The notes beneath the pieces were generated by a model. That model had not been told where the DNA came from. It worked only from the letters and a program-made list of their open reading frames with translations, and ran no database searches. Positions 24,601 through 39,600 of a DNA stretch of 64,000 nt are shown in pieces. The position numbers and the translations under genes were made by a program. The stretch is from Durusdinium trenchii (taxonomy: Eukaryota; Sar; Dinophyceae; Suessiales; Symbiodiniaceae), in assembly GCA_963970005.1 (NCBI GenBank), contig CAXAMN010027406.1, forward strand, positions 321,456 through 385,455, read 5' to 3'. Each line of letters starts with the position of its first letter. Within the stretch, counting starts at the first letter, position 1.

Positions 24601-27600
24601 TGCGTCCCATCTTGCGTTTTGTGGATGAACTCATTCTTACTTATGAGCCATGTCTTTGAGGTTTTCCCCATGTGGCCCATGAAATGTGCTGCCACAGTGC
24701 TTGTTTCGCCAGGCCTTGCAGGAACGCGCAGCCAAAGAGAATCTCCAGCAGGTGAGAATTTGGCACATGGCGAATGGACCGGAAAGAGGGAAACGAAGGG
24801 GGGAAGAAGATGCAGAACTGTCAATATCTAGATTTGAAGGGATGGCTCGAAAGATCTGAAAGACAGTGAGATCAATCATCCATGTGTCTCCAAGAAGCAA
24901 TGATAACAATTATAGTGAGATATGACGTGAAGATATGATTGACTTACTGTATGACTGACTCGTTTTTGTTGAATCTTCACCTGACGAGGCACATTTCAAG
25001 AAAACCTCGAGCAAAAGCTGGCCGAGTCATGCCTGGCCGCCCCCGGCCCGCAGGTGTTGCAGGATATCGAGCGTGAGATTCGGCAGCGCTATCCCATCCT
25101 CATGAGCCACTTGGAAGATGCCGCATGATGTGATGGGACATGGTCCACTATGCCGGGATTGAGTGGATCAAGATGAATCATGAGCTTGTGAAGTCCATCC
25201 ATCCACGAACCGGGCACGGAACATGGACGGTGGATCACGGTGGGTTTGTGCCCATGCTGAGATCTCAGGGACAGCACCTGAGACACATGGTCACTGGTTC
25301 AGGAGGTGTGCCTCGTTGACTATGGATTTGGTGCGTCAACATGCTTGCCATACTCAACTTGTGCACTCCTTCATTGTGTTCAATTCTGCCCCATTATGTC
25401 TCACTATGTTACGTTCCTCCCCCCTTGATCGACCACCCCCCATGGGCGAGGTCGAGGGCGCGTGCAATTTAAAAGAGTTGAGGTCAAAACCAAGAGCTGC
25501 GGGAACTGCGGGCACAGAACAGCGAGCTGAAGGAGCAAAACAAGATTATCTACCAGAAGGTGGGGACCGGTTACAGGCTTCCCCCTCAGAACTCAAATGA
25601 GCTTCAGGTCCTTGCTTCAGTGAAAAGCAAAGGTCTTCGTTCTTTGGTGTTTATGTTGTTTTTTCTTGAGAGAAGGGCAGATACTTGTTGGGAGTCGTAG
25701 TTTTGATGGGCTCCTTCCCTGGAATTGCCTGTTGAGATGGTCTTCCATGTGACGATAGTTTGCTCTCCTGCAGGCACGGGAGTACGCCACGTACAACCGT
25801 GATGCCGAGGTTGGAGAGAGCAAGTGGATCATGAGGGCAGAAGCAACATGCAAAAAGACACCACATAAAGATAAATCCTAGTTTGTTGCTGAGAGGTGTT
25901 GTTTCACTGACCCTCGAGGTTTCTACATGTTAATGTTGCAATCTCATTGGCCCGATTGATTGGCGAGTTTTCTTGGATAGTACATGTTTTGGAAAGCGAT
26001 TCAGCCCCAAGGTCCATCGTGTTGAACTGGTGCATTACAGCCATAGGGAACACTCGGTGTGGACGCAGTGGAGTAAAATACTGTAGTTGTTTCTTGCCTC
26101 AGACATTGACAAGCAAAACTAGACCTACCGGGGGCAAATCACAAAGCGCTGGCGAAAGCGATGCGCAGCATAGAGCTCCCATCCATCAGCTTCGCCGCGC
26201 TGTGCACCGCGCAGCAACGAACCCTGCGAGGCACGTGCTCAGCGCTGTGAGCACTCGCAGAAGATCATTGAGGGTCATGTCAAGGCCTCAGTAGCAAGAA
26301 GCTACTAGTGACAAGGGCATCGCTACTAGGAGCTCCTGGCATTACTACTAGTAACAAGAAGCTACTAGTAGCAGCGGACAACATTTGCTTTGTATGATCA
26401 GTATGACAGCAATGAAGATTAAGCCTTCAACCCTTTCCAAAATTCCTGAATGGCCAACAGAACAAACAGCATGGCTTGACCAAAGTGCTTGAGACTTGAG
26501 ACCAATCAAAATATGGCTGAATTCATTCTATTCCAACAAATTTAATTTGTTATATATATATATATGTTACATGCTGTTACATGCATGTTTATGCTTCATT
26601 AACATCCTCACAATCCGCTCCAAGTTCGAGTGTGCCAGGTCGAATAATTATCGGTTCTCGAGTGTTGCCCTTCCCCAGTTTGCCTTCCATTTTCTCCCAG
26701 TCATGAAACTGCACCTCACAAGTCTTCAAGAATAAGCGGAACCAAAAAAGAAGCAACTCTTTGACTCTTTCCAAACAAGCTCGGCATTGGGCCTTCCCGT
26801 CCCTCCTGTGGACCCCTTTTGGTTCTTCTTTCCCCATGCCTTTCACCATCCAAACTGCTTCAAGGCACAGGATCTCACCAAACAGCTGGCGGTGTTGCTC
26901 TACGAGAAGAACCGGTGCGGAATCAGCCGTGGATGCGGGTGGCGAAGAAGAACCGGTGCCGGCTCGTGCGGTGGTGAGCAGTTGAGGAGAATGGAATGTG
27001 GGCCTTTTCTATAGCGATGGCCTCCAACATAATAAACATTGGAGAGCTTTTTAGATGTTCCACTTCAAAGGAATCTAACAGACAACGAATGGAAGGGCGA
27101 CACTTGGATGCTGTGGACATCAATAGTCATCAATGTGACAAAGCTGATTTCATTCGGTGGCTTGGAGCGGTGGTTGAAGGTAAGATTGTTGGACTGCATC
27201 ACAACCTTTAAAAAAGCCAGTGGTTTGGATTTTGGACTAGTTTTATGTGCTGCACTATGGCCGGCTCGTCCGCATTTTGTGAGTGTTGGGCTTGAATGTG
27301 TGATTGGCAGCTCACCCGGTAAATTGTTGAGCATGCTACGTAGCGATAAGTCGAGGTCATATATATATATATATATATTGCAACAGCTAGAGAGGCGTGC
27401 TAGCAGCGCCTGAATTTCACATTGTGCTTGTCGAAGCGTAAAGAATGAAGCAACACTTGGGTGCTTTTGAGATTGCAGACATTATCACATTATCTTGCCT
27501 TTTTTGACAGCCAACCTTTGCAGCGGAGAGAAACCATTCCTCGTCGTGGCAATCCAAGCGGGCCCCGGGCGCTCGAGAGGCGCTCCAATGTGAACCTGGC

Positions 27601-30600
27601 TGCTTCAAGGTTGACATGGCTTCAGTTGACCCAGGTCGGGTGCCTCGTGTCCTTTTCTTGGGTGTTTCGGTTGGGACCAATGGGGTTGACCACGAGAACC
27701 ATCGAGAACATGTCATTGTTCATGTTGTTCACTGGCATCTCATACCATTGCATGATTCTTCTCTCAAGGTTCACAAAAATGTTTGTGTATGTTGCGTGTT
27801 GAATGGTTGTTCATGTTTGGACTGACTATTGTTTGTTGTTCCATACGTTTGCGGGACTGGTTAATTCACCATTCTTCCGACACATCCTCATCCTCCACTC
27901 CCCGGTGGCCGGGTGCACTCCGTGTGGACCTCCGTGTGCTCCGAGGCCGAGGATGAGGAGTGGCCGTTGAACTCCGTGCAGGACGAGTGGTGCCCGGCCG
28001 TGTTGGTCACGAGACGACGGTTGTCCGGGGGGCTCGCCTCCATAGTTGGATTTGTTGAATGGGGCCCCAAGTTGGAGAAGATATTATTGACAAGTGTATC
28101 CAGTACTTTCAATGGAAACTGGACCATAAATCTTAACAGGCTTCATGAACTAAGCCTGGCAGTGTATCAACAAAACAGTGGAATGGGTAGAGTAGAGTAG
28201 ATGTTACAAGACCATATATCGTCATGCAGGTCAAAAGACTCCTATTACAGGCCAACCAAAAATCCAGGCATCCAAGCAAGTTAGTGACCAAATAACAAAG
28301 CCATCAACCAAGCATAATTGAGCAGCGAACCAACCACTTAGCACCCAAAGTTCCAAAAATACTAGGAACTATGAGGTTTAACTATGCAGTTCTGCTTCTG
28401 AGGAGGTGGTTGAGCAGAATGTCGCCTTGCGGAAGGCCTTGCGGCAGTTGGAAGCCACGTTTGGGGTGCCCAGCATGATACCGAGCTGAGGCTGATGGCC
28501 GGTGGGTGATGGCGTGTTCTGTGGGTTTGTGATTGTGCCAGAGTTTAGCGGATCATAGGAAACAATCAATCACAGCATGAACCAAAAGGACGACAAAACG
28601 CTAAGTTAAAAGTTGTCTATATAGTTGTCTATCTTTTTTGTTGCGGTTGTGTTGGTGGTTTGAGGGGGAGTAAGTTATTTATGTTTTTGTTTGTCCGCGT
28701 GCTTGGCTCAGTCAGAAGGATCCCTCAGTCATCGGGTTGTGCCAAGCTACGTCCATTCTACACCGATGACCCTGGTCCCTCCATGTGCCTCAGGCAGTCT
28801 CTTAGACCTGATCCAAGAATGTAGCGAGTCCATTTGGTTGGCGGTGTGGAGCCGCGGACGCTGAAAAAAGAACATGATGCATCAAAGGTGCCAAGAGGAG
28901 GAGCAGAAAGACAAGGAGATCCGAGAAGATCGGGAACAACAATTGGTGCCTTGGCAGAGATGCGTGGGAAGCAGGGAGGTCATGTTTGATGTGATGTGCG
29001 TTCAAGACTTCCTGGCAGTGTGCATGGTCTTACTGGCTATCATTGTTATTTTCGCACTCGCGCAGAGTTTTCTGCGGCACTTCTCATGTTCTTGCCTCAA
29101 AAACCTGATGCTGGGCTTGGGGTGCCAGGAAGACGAGCTGGAAAAGAAAAGTGAAGAGCTGACGGAGCTGACGAATCAGCTTCAGGACTGTGTGATTTTT
29201 GCATGCTTGGTCCTTGATCTGTGTAACGGCCGAGAGTAAAGGTTGCCTGACGATACCAGGCAACTATGAGCCTATCAGCTCTCTAGTAAGCCCACTGGTC
29301 GCACCATCCGAAGCACTCCGGTGCCAGGCTAGGGGGTTGAAGTTCTGATGACCAATTTTCGTAGATTGAAGACATCTGTACTAAACAGTTACACTCTTTG
29401 GAACTAACATAGAAGTGGAACATAGATGAACATGGTCCCTTGGAAGACCATATTTTCCTCTACAAGACAGAGGCTTGAAACCGCTTCCATGTTAGGTTCA
29501 GGGACAGTAAACCTAGCTTCGTGGTTCCCACTGTAACAGGAGGTGAAAGATGCACTGGAGGATGTCTCTTCGCACCGGGACGCGGCGCTGCGGAAGGTGA
29601 AGTCCCTGGAGGTGGGGACCACGACACGTGGACCCGTGGTACGGCACGACGAGGTGGACGAGAGACGCGACGTGCACGACGCGGGCGAGAGACGGATACT
29701 TTTCTTCGGTTTTTTTTGCATCCGGGCCAGGGGTAAAGAAATCAGAAAGGACCATGCTTTGGTGTGATGTTCATTTGCCAAGCACACTAGATCCTCAACG
29801 AAAGAATGTGCCTGCCGTGGTCGTAGAGTGGACGCTCCCCCTGCGAGTGGGCCAAGTCGGACAAGATTTACATCAGCAACTGTAACAGTTCAAAACTGTG
29901 AAATATCTCTATGCCCACCCACGCAGGCGAGCACAGCTACTGTCCCAAGTTGCCTCTACCCATGTGACGCGTGCACCTTATAAGGGCTATGCGCATCACC
30001 TTTCACACTGACCACAGGCGGTGGAGGTACCTTCAAGAGGTGATGCATGTCTCCCCCCATCCCAACCTGGCGAAGGCCGCTGGGCTGGAGCCACTGCACC
30101 AGCTGTTCGGCGCCTGGGCATCCTTCCTTTTTCCACTGCCAAGCTCCTTGCTGATGAACTGCTTTGGCCCCCCCACTTTCTGAGATCTCACTGAACCCCC
30201 GCTTTCTGAGGCAAAGATCGGCCTTGAAAACCTCCTCCATATTGAAAAGGCCTTGCACACCAGCAACGGAGATATCCCTCCCGAGTCATTTTCCAGCTTC
30301 ACCACACCTGCAAGAAACGTGCTTTGCAAAGATCTGTGCGCAATGGCCCACGTTGGGCTCATGACTCATAATCCGTGAAAGATCATGAAAGATCTCTCTT
30401 TGCACAACCACACAGGCAAGCACAGCTTCTTTCCAAAACTGCCTCTACCCACGTCGCGACGCATGCACCTTATAAGGGCTATGCACATCACCTTTCGCAG
30501 AAGCATTTGAAAACCTCGACGTAGGGGCTGTAGCAAAATTTCTTTGAGGAGCCGTCCTGCAGCTATTTCTGGTGTGAAATGTTATTTCGGGTCGGGCTCA

Positions 30601-33600
30601 AAGACCAGGACCATGTCTTTGCACCGATCAATGCGTGAAACGCTGTTGGAGAAGCCCCGACTTCGCTTTTGTATTTATATACATGGCTTCGCATGGGTTG
30701 GTGTTTGTCTTTAGGGGTGCAGGATCTTTGCAAAGGAACTGTCTACGTTTCTTGTTTTCAGAGATGGCAGGAAATCCCAGATGGATAAACATCCTGATGG
30801 GGGGTACCATTGCGTATTATGTTTCGTCAACCTTGGATAAGTTTGTGTAAAGAATGCTCAGAACCCACGTTTCAGGCTTTGTGGCTAAAGTGAGGCGTTC
30901 ACGCTGTGGCGTAAGACGCATGTTCATTAGAGCCCGTCACTGGAACAGGCACATTTTGGGAGAGCCTTTCCGGCACATTTTGCTGTTTCCCTGCAGCAAA
31001 ACGTGAATTGGACAAACATTAACATGGAAAAACATTGGTGAGCGGCGCAGTGAAGGTTCCATCGCACATGCAGCTTTGCAAGTGCTTCTCCAGTGCACCG
31101 CATCAGATGTTTACCAGTGCGTTCTCACCTCCAGCTGTTTCTTTGGAGACAGTGGAAGGTTGACATCACTGGAAGTCAACGTGATCTAGATCATGTAAGA
31201 ATGACAAAGAAAGACATGTTCACTTTTGCAAAGATTCCGTGGTGAGGGAATTTGCAAGTTTGCTGAGTCGTATGTGTTTGCTCATCCAGCTGTCGTTCAA
31301 CTCTGCACATCGTGATTTTTTACTTGGAGTTAACGTCAACGCTCCCCCGGAAAAAAAAAGAACAGCTCCTTTGGAAACGCGAATCATCAAATGCTCATGC
31401 AACCGACGAGAGCAACACTTTGAAAAAAACAAGGGAATTGCTGCCAACACATCGAACACAATGTTCAAACTTCAAAGGCACAAACGAGAGAGATGTTGCC
31501 ATGGTTTAACGGTTTATATAAAATACACAAATGCTGTTGTTTACAGTGAACTTAAAGGTGCTCGTTTTGATGCCAAGTGTAAGGACATCGGACAAACTGT
31601 TCGTGATTTGATAAAACATGCAGGATTAACCAGCACAGTTGTTACCCCCTCGCATAAAGTTGTACGTACATGTACGTACCATGTCACAACGGTTTTGATT
31701 GTTTTACTTCTCTTCAAATATTTTCAAAGTGGGACATCCTTGAATCCTTGCCCTCCCGAAGGATGCTCGCAGCTTCGCCCGAAAGTCTCAGGCAGCGACA
31801 GCCTCGCCTCCAGGCGCTTCCCTTGCCGGTGCAGGAGTGGGGCGCGGCATCGGGTCGCTCAATCTGAAGCGTGTTCGCGAACGAGCACGGCAAAACAAGG
31901 AATGTGCAAATGAACATGGACCTACAAGAGGAGGGCAGGAAGGCCTTCCAGAGATACAGGGACCCAACTAGAATTGTCAGATCATATGTGACCATGAAGA
32001 CATATTGAAGACTGTAAGACCGGAGGCTACCTGTTTGAAGTAAAGCTTACGAGGTCCCATGTAAACCCTTGGTTCGCAGCTTATCCGTCCTTCAAGCGCT
32101 GCATGGAACCTGTTCAGTGCGCAGCTTGGAATCTGACTGGTTCCCACTGAACAGCTTGGTCCCATAGGTCCTCTAGGTCTTGGTGCTTGTTGCTGCAGCG
32201 GCTGTCGACCTGGTAAAGCTTGGTTTTGGACACATGTGTTCACCAAGACACAATGAATTTGCCAACCATGGAAGTCCACATCGGGTCGAGTCCGCAGGAA
32301 AAGATCTCCAAGCGCCAGTGTTTCAAGCCCAGTGGGAGAATTCTGACTTGTAGCGCGCAGAAGGTGTGTGCACATGGCATCACCCTCAATCATTAGCAGT
32401 GCTGAGTTCAATCAAGTCAGCAGGTCCTGGGGCAACAGCACCGGGGACTTGGGATTGTAAAATGATTCTGCCAGGCACTGCCAGGTATAGTCCCTAATAT
32501 TGTGGGGGTGCAATGTCCATGTGTCCCAGAGTTTGCTTGAACATCCAATGACGACAGAGGACACCTCGTCTTACACCGGGCGGAACAGTGAATCTTTGAG
32601 TCAACATTTGCCGGGTTGGTACCCAAGCAACACCCCATCGACCAATGTAGACCACAGAGGACCGGGTCTATTTTTTGTGTATGACGTGGGTTCTAACGGT
32701 AACGGGCACATGCGGGCACTTCATCTATGGCAGTGTATGGCATATTGACCTACGGGTCAACGTAGGTATACGTGCCATACATGGAGTGTTGGGTTCTGTA
32801 CTTGGAAACCGGCTTGGGTGCTTTGACTTTGTCCCGCACACTGAGGCCAGAGGCAAAGCCCTCTCAACGAGAAGAAGAGGCACCAGCAGTCGATCGTGTG
32901 TAATCACTGTATAGCCACTGCTCCAAACACTACTTGTACAGTGAATCCGAAATCCCCATGCCGTACGCCCTCGTACGCCCTTATGTTGGCATCCCAACAA
33001 TGAACAGAGAAGAATTGCGTATGGTGAACTCTGGTTAGCTGGGAAAGATTCATGCTGATCACTGATCACTGTTCTATCCATACCCGGACATTGGCGGAAA
33101 CAACTCAGGCAGTTTGGATGAAAGAAGTTGATGAACCAACACACAAGGACGCCAATAGGGTATTCGGCCAGGGGCAGTATGAGTGCTTTTTGAACATGAT
33201 CTTGCTTCTCTCCCTTGCATCCCCTGCACCAGTCGGTTGGTATACGAGCCGGTCATGTTCTTTCAAACCATACGGGAAATCTCCATGGACACTTTAGCAG
33301 CTTCCCAAAAATTTAAAAAGCTCGATGAAGAAAACTGCTCACAGTATCTCAAAGTAGTAAAACCTGGCTTTGCCCCACTCGCCCCTGTATACAGAGTGGG
33401 CGAAACGCCGGGCGAAACGGACCTGCCAGTTGCGCAGCAAAGTGATGGAGCTCCAAAGCGCCGCCACAGAGGCCGACATTGGCAGAGGTGTCTCTTCGGT
33501 GCCTGGATCCAAAGAGAGGTGTAAGTTCTGCTGGATTTCCTGTGATTGGAAAGAGTCCTATGACTGTTGTGACCAGGGGAAGTTGCTCATGTTGCTGTGC

Positions 33601-36600
33601 CATCATCATGATCAGGGCAGATGGCACATGATGGCACTACGCCGGGGGGGCAGATATGGATCCCTTATATAATCCTCATCTATACAGATCATCTAATATA
33701 ATCTAATCCAACCTTGGAAGCAAATCAAGCAGCACAACGTGCTTGTGGAGAGCACACTATATATTATACTGTATATATACGTAGAAATATTTGTGTAATG
33801 TATTTTGCCTCACTCAAGGCACCCAATTCCGTGCGGGGCGGGTGGAAACGGCAGGCCGCGCGCAGCTTGGCGACGAGCCAAGCGACGTTGGAGTTCGAGC
33901 AGCAGCGGCGCCGAGATGTGGAGGAGCTGAGCAGCACCGATGTGACGAAAGGGCTTAGGCCCCAGAACTGAAATCAAAGGGAAAGGGCTTAGGCCTATAA
34001 TTGCATGCATTTCTGTCCAATGTCGAGGCACGTTTGTCGTTCGAAGGATCCTGGGGTGCATCGTGTCATTACGCTTTTGGAAGGGGGGACGTTTGTCGCT
34101 CTGGCGAACTGCCTTTTTGAGCTATGCAAGAGCAGCCAAGTGTCACTTGCACATGGGAAGGTGCTCTTTGAATAACAAATTGGCTGTGCAAGATCCGGAA
34201 ACTCTGAGATTCATTGTACATACCTGGGCCGTTGAATTGCAGATTTCCTGGAGAGAAAGATCCAAAGTAGCTAGTAGCTAGTACCCTTTTGGGTGCCGGC
34301 GTTGTTCTCCAAGCTTGCTATCCCGACCCTTCTAACATTCAAGATATTCCAGGATCGTTTCTATGTTGTTCTTCAAGGGTGATCCAATCTGCCGCACTCA
34401 CACTCTTCAACCAACAAAAGAAGTCTGGCAGCTTTGTCACTGTTTTCCATTTCCTTTAGCAGTTCAATGACGTGACTACACTCAGTGTGAGTCCTGGTCC
34501 AGTCCGTCCTACCTCACGACCACAGGGTCGGCATCCTTTCTTGACCGGGTCGGTCGTGGCATGACCGACGGTGGGACGTCTCAGCTGCTCGGAGACGTCA
34601 GGAGAGCTCCAAGCAAACGGCGCGTGAGCTGAAGGAGCTGCAAGAACGCTTCGGTCAGCCCGAAGCTCAGCGGGCAGTACAACCGCGGGCTTTTTTTTTG
34701 CGAAAAAAAACCGATGGGTGTCGCCGTAGGTTCTGTTTGTTGTCCATCAATCTCAAGATGTCCATGTTCTTCGGACTGCACCTACCAGCGATGTCAATGG
34801 CGGGCTCGGCCTGTGGGATTTGTAACACCCCTCGATGCAGCTTGATCAAGACTCAAGACATTGTCCCCCTCATTGTGTTTTCCATGGCACTTATCCTTTG
34901 AACTTTAAACAGATGATAACTGTCCTGTGAGGAACCTGGAAGGAGACTGGTTCCATTACTCTGCCAGTTCTTGACATGTCACATCACTCACTCTCATCCA
35001 CTCGGATGTACTCTAACCGCCGGCTCATAGCTGATTGCAGGTAAAGCCATAAGAGTTTAAGCCTTTTTGGAGGCATTGGAGGTAGCAGGCAGATCACCAG
35101 TGGAAGCTTATGAGGAGATATCATGATGTATGTCATTCTTTGGAGACAACTTGCAATGCAAACTGCTTTGCAAGATGTATTGCTTGTTTCGCTTGGAGAA
35201 GAATCCTAAGTGGTAAAATCCAACTCACCGACCATCCTGGATCTACCGTCGAAGATTCGCTCGCTGAGCGGCAAGCCGGATGTGCCCAGGCAAGCCAAGT
35301 TCATTGAGGACCTCCGCGAAGAGAAGTGCATCCAGGATCTTTCGAAGCACGGAGACGACGGTTCGTTCCGGTGCTGTCTGCAGTCTCCCACCAGACCAGA
35401 TGTTCGAAATGCAAGAAATAAAGTATGAATCATGCAAGGCGCTCCTTTTCCCTGCGCCAAGACAAATTATAAGCAATCATATGGGATCCCCGCGAAACAT
35501 TGAAGTCTCGTATGGACGCATCCAACTTGGGATAGACCACATCCCTGTGAAGTGCTTTTGTCCTAGCAAGCTGGCATAGCCTGGATAGGCTGTTTGAGTG
35601 TACAAGAGCCTAAACAAATGCATCTATGCATATGGCTGTGCAACGATACAAGTACAGATATCAAGTCATATGATATCCAAGGAAACCTGCAGTTCCAAAT
35701 TAACCAACGCTCTGTCGAAAGCAATATATATATATATTATAGAGAGAGAGGAGGAGCTCTACCTTCAGGACTGTATATAACCAACCTCCAAACTGCAAAC
35801 TTCATACATTTGGCACATTGAGGCTTCGCCACTTCGCCTCAATCTTAATTGGCGTACGGGAAGATTTGCTATCCACCTGCAGCGTACAGCACCAGAAAGA
35901 GGCAGTTGACCATGGGGATGAAGGAATGATCATGGAATGATCTACAGTTGACATTCCGTAGATTTTTTCGAGAATGTCCAGTCCAAGAAAGATCATTGAA
36001 TCCACCCAGTTCCCTGGATCCCCGATGTTGTGAGTTGGCCTTGATACCCGATGTCAAGACGTGTCACAACGGGTGTTGAAGACCCGATGTCGATACACCA
36101 GGCGAGGCTACTCTCACGACAAACGAAGCTACTCTCCAATTTAGACCCTTCACCTGAAGGACTATATACTCTTAATTCAATCTCGTGGATGACAATGACT
36201 GCGGTTTCATTTTGATGTCAGATCGGATCAGTTGTACCACTCAAACATCAGTTATTGCAGACTCCAATGTTGTTGGACCAGTTGGTCTAAAATGGATTTC
36301 CGGGAGAGGGCCATATTGTACATTTACACGCCAGTTTTGCAAAATCTGTCCAAATTTCGGGTCACACTCTGGAAGAAGACAGCCCTGGGCCAGCGCTTCA
36401 TGCCTTTTCCACGCTTCTTCGCCGCAAGGAGAGCAAGTTGCGGGAAGCCACCCATGCGCTGAAGAGCGCGCAGACCAGCCAAGGATCGCCGGAAGACGCA
36501 GACTGCGGTGGGTGGCGGATTGGGACAAGGATGGCAGTACGGACCTGAGACTCGGCTCTTGGTGGTTCGGACATAAGGGTGAATCTTGAGTGGCTGCATT

Positions 36601-39600
36601 GCAGACATCGAAACCAAGGTTTGAATTCTGTTTTCTGTTGCTAGCAGATTTTGGAGGTACCCTTTCCTCTTTTTGATCACTGACTCACACTTGCACCCAT
36701 ACATACACACATCATTGTCACACAATATCAAACATGTGAGTCCAACCCAAGTCCACCATCCCAGTTTCGGGCGAAACAACGACCGAACAGCCCGGGTTGA
36801 ACAGATAATGTATACTGGTCCAGCATACAAAGAAGAGCCGTTTTGGAAGGAGAACAGCATGGCAGCATGTCAAATAGTAAAACATAAACACAAAAACGTT
36901 TCGATGAACACCCGGTGGCCATTGAGTTGGTCACTTTCGTCGGTTTGAACCGTTTGGGCCTGTAAGTAGCTTCTTGCTCCGTTCGTAGCGATGCCTTCTT
37001 GTGACACTGTCGCAGGATGTCGCAGGTGTTTTTTCGAGGAACCTCCCGGGTCCCAACCCACAGCCAGGAGAAGCTGATGCCGCGCTGAAGACAGAGCAAC
37101 TGAAGGCTGGGTTGTCTCAAGCGAAGTGCAAGTGAATTGGAGAGGTCATGGTCTCTCAAGAAGTCCTGTTACATTGAATGTGGGCCATCCAACTCTCTCC
37201 CTTTTTTTGTCCAAGGCGATCACCTGAATGTTGTTGTCCTAGTCTCTAGACCAACAAAACTGACAAGGCTCGACCCTTGGGTTCTGAGCACCAAAACCAC
37301 GCTAACCCCACTTGTCACATCATGTTGCATCCCTCCGCGCTGGCGCTGACCGGAGAGGTCTCCGAGCTGGAACAGCGAGTGGCGCGGGTGGCGACGGAGA
37401 AGCAGGTGTCCGGCGCCTGAAAAGAAGGAGCAAGCTGACAAAGCTGACGGAGCATAGGGATCATTGCGTGCGAATTCCATGGGAATCATACCCTGCTCAG
37501 ATTTCAGCTTTGAGTGGGCTATATATGCATTCTTAGTGGAGGGAGCCACCTACAAAACCCAGCGCGAAAGGAGCTCATGATGAGAAACATTTACTCTAAC
37601 AACATGATTCTAAAGTCCAATAGGTTGCCTAACATATTGGCAAGCGTGTATTCCAGGGGGGTCGAAATTCCCTAAGGACAATCTGTGGATTGCGCCCTGC
37701 AGGCATGTTGAGTCACCCACATGACGCCCTTTTCGCCGGACATGCTGAAACTAAGGCTGGAACGAGAGGTGTCAGCCTTGCAGTCGAGGTGAGGGCCGCT
37801 GGTTTTTGGGAAAGGGCGAGTGGAGGGCAAGCTTTGCTGGGGTTGATGTTAGTGACGAGGGTATATTATTCAAGCGGATGATGGTGGGTGGATGTATGTA
37901 TTCCACAAGCATGTCATTTCAATGTTTGATTGTTTGTTCCAAAGCTCAAGCTTTGGCCAATCAAGCCCTACTGCAACCAGAAAGAGCAGTTGATCCATAT
38001 CAACCACGGCAGATTCCACCTCCGCCACTGCATCATCAGCGAGCCGTGCCAGGATTAGCCAGGAGCGAGAAAGCCTCAAGAAGGACTTGGAGGCGGACGA
38101 GTCAGTCAGCTACTTCTTTTTGCGTTAGTTGGGATGGTCATTTTGTCTCCAGAAGTTGTGCACTTGTCAAAGAACGATGAAGAACTTCTAAGCAAGTGCA
38201 TGTAGAGTCAAGAACGAAGAACCCAACGGCCCAACAGCCGGCCAGAGTAAGCTGACCATCCTCCACAAAGAGAAGCTTCGGCCTTATTCAACCACTCATG
38301 ACTAACACACTATTTACATGTGTTTGTTTCATTTTGTTGCTACAGTTTCTCATATGACTTTTATGACCCATTGCTGCATTTGTTGTCTGAAGCTAACCCA
38401 TAGGATTTGTGTCCAGGAGCAGTACAAGAAGCAGGAGGAGCTTTTCACGACGCTCTCAAAGAAAGGCGCGTGGGCTGATAGGGCCACTACGGGCTGATAG
38501 GGAAGGGAACATGGCCGGTTGGTGGGACTATGTCCAAGTCCAGCGACAGACAGTTGGAGACATGTTGGAAACCCACTGCTCACTTGTTTCGAGTGGCTTA
38601 CAACATTTTTTTGAGTGGCTTGCAAGGGACCTCCTGAGACATGGTCTCCGTGAATTCTCGGGTCACTGAATGTGTGACGTGGTTTAGTGCAGAGAATCAT
38701 GGTACATTTCGGAGATGTGAATGAGCTCTGACTTGCCCAACCAGTGGCACCAGAATCGTCCAGAATCCATTTCTGAAAGTAATGATTGAATCCGACTACA
38801 AGCCCTGCACAAATGATCGTCAGATCTTAAAATGCTTTTGCAACGACTATATGCCAAGAAAGAAGTTTCACCTAAAGAACTGCTACAAGAGCCCCCGTCC
38901 TGTCAGTGTTCCAATGATTCCAAGGTCATGAACTCATTTGATTGCTCACCAGCCACCTAAACAAAATGCATGCACTTCATCATCCGCAGGGACAAATGAA
39001 ATGAACTGATGTGGTTTACCTTCTCTAAGGCTTGGAAGACCTCATTCTCTCCGGCGACAGTGCGGGATACAAATCATTGTGTTCTCGATTGACAGGGACT
39101 TACCAGCCCATGCCATCAACCCCGTGACTCGTACCGTCATCTAAACAAAAGCGCGTGGTTTGGCGATGGTGAACCTTGGTGAAGCGATGAGAACCATGGC
39201 TATATTTTGGCTGATTGATGTGTTATTGTCCTTCACAAAGCACTTCCGCGATGGAACAAATGACGACAGCAATCGATATTTTCCCACTGTTATATAACAT
39301 CTATCCTGTTTGTCCTTGCACGGGTCTTGAAGAGCTGTTGTTTGGATTCCTTCCTTTGCGAGATCAACCCCTCCTGATCCACAGACTCTAGGTCAAGATG
39401 ATATCACTCGCTTGGAGGTGGCTTTCGGGCGTGTTGGTGGTCAATTTCCCAAGGGGACAGGATGGCCAAGGGTTCCGAAGCATAGACAGGTGAGGTGAAC
39501 TCTGCATTGTACCGGTTTTGCAATCTTGGTGTGAGCAACCCTGGCAGATGTCATGTTTGGGTGGTTGGCTAAAGTTTCAAATTAAGTATAACAGTATCAC

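Noticed and set aside
31977..33144. Minus-strand frames of 144 and 139 residues
   Set aside because: No recognisable domain. They overlap a foldback repeat, and composition is like the surrounding intron.
36968..36995. Short GTAAGTAGCTTCTTGCTCCG... segment
   Set aside because: It is a single diverged unit of the CTACTAGTAG family, too short to call as a separate repeat cluster.
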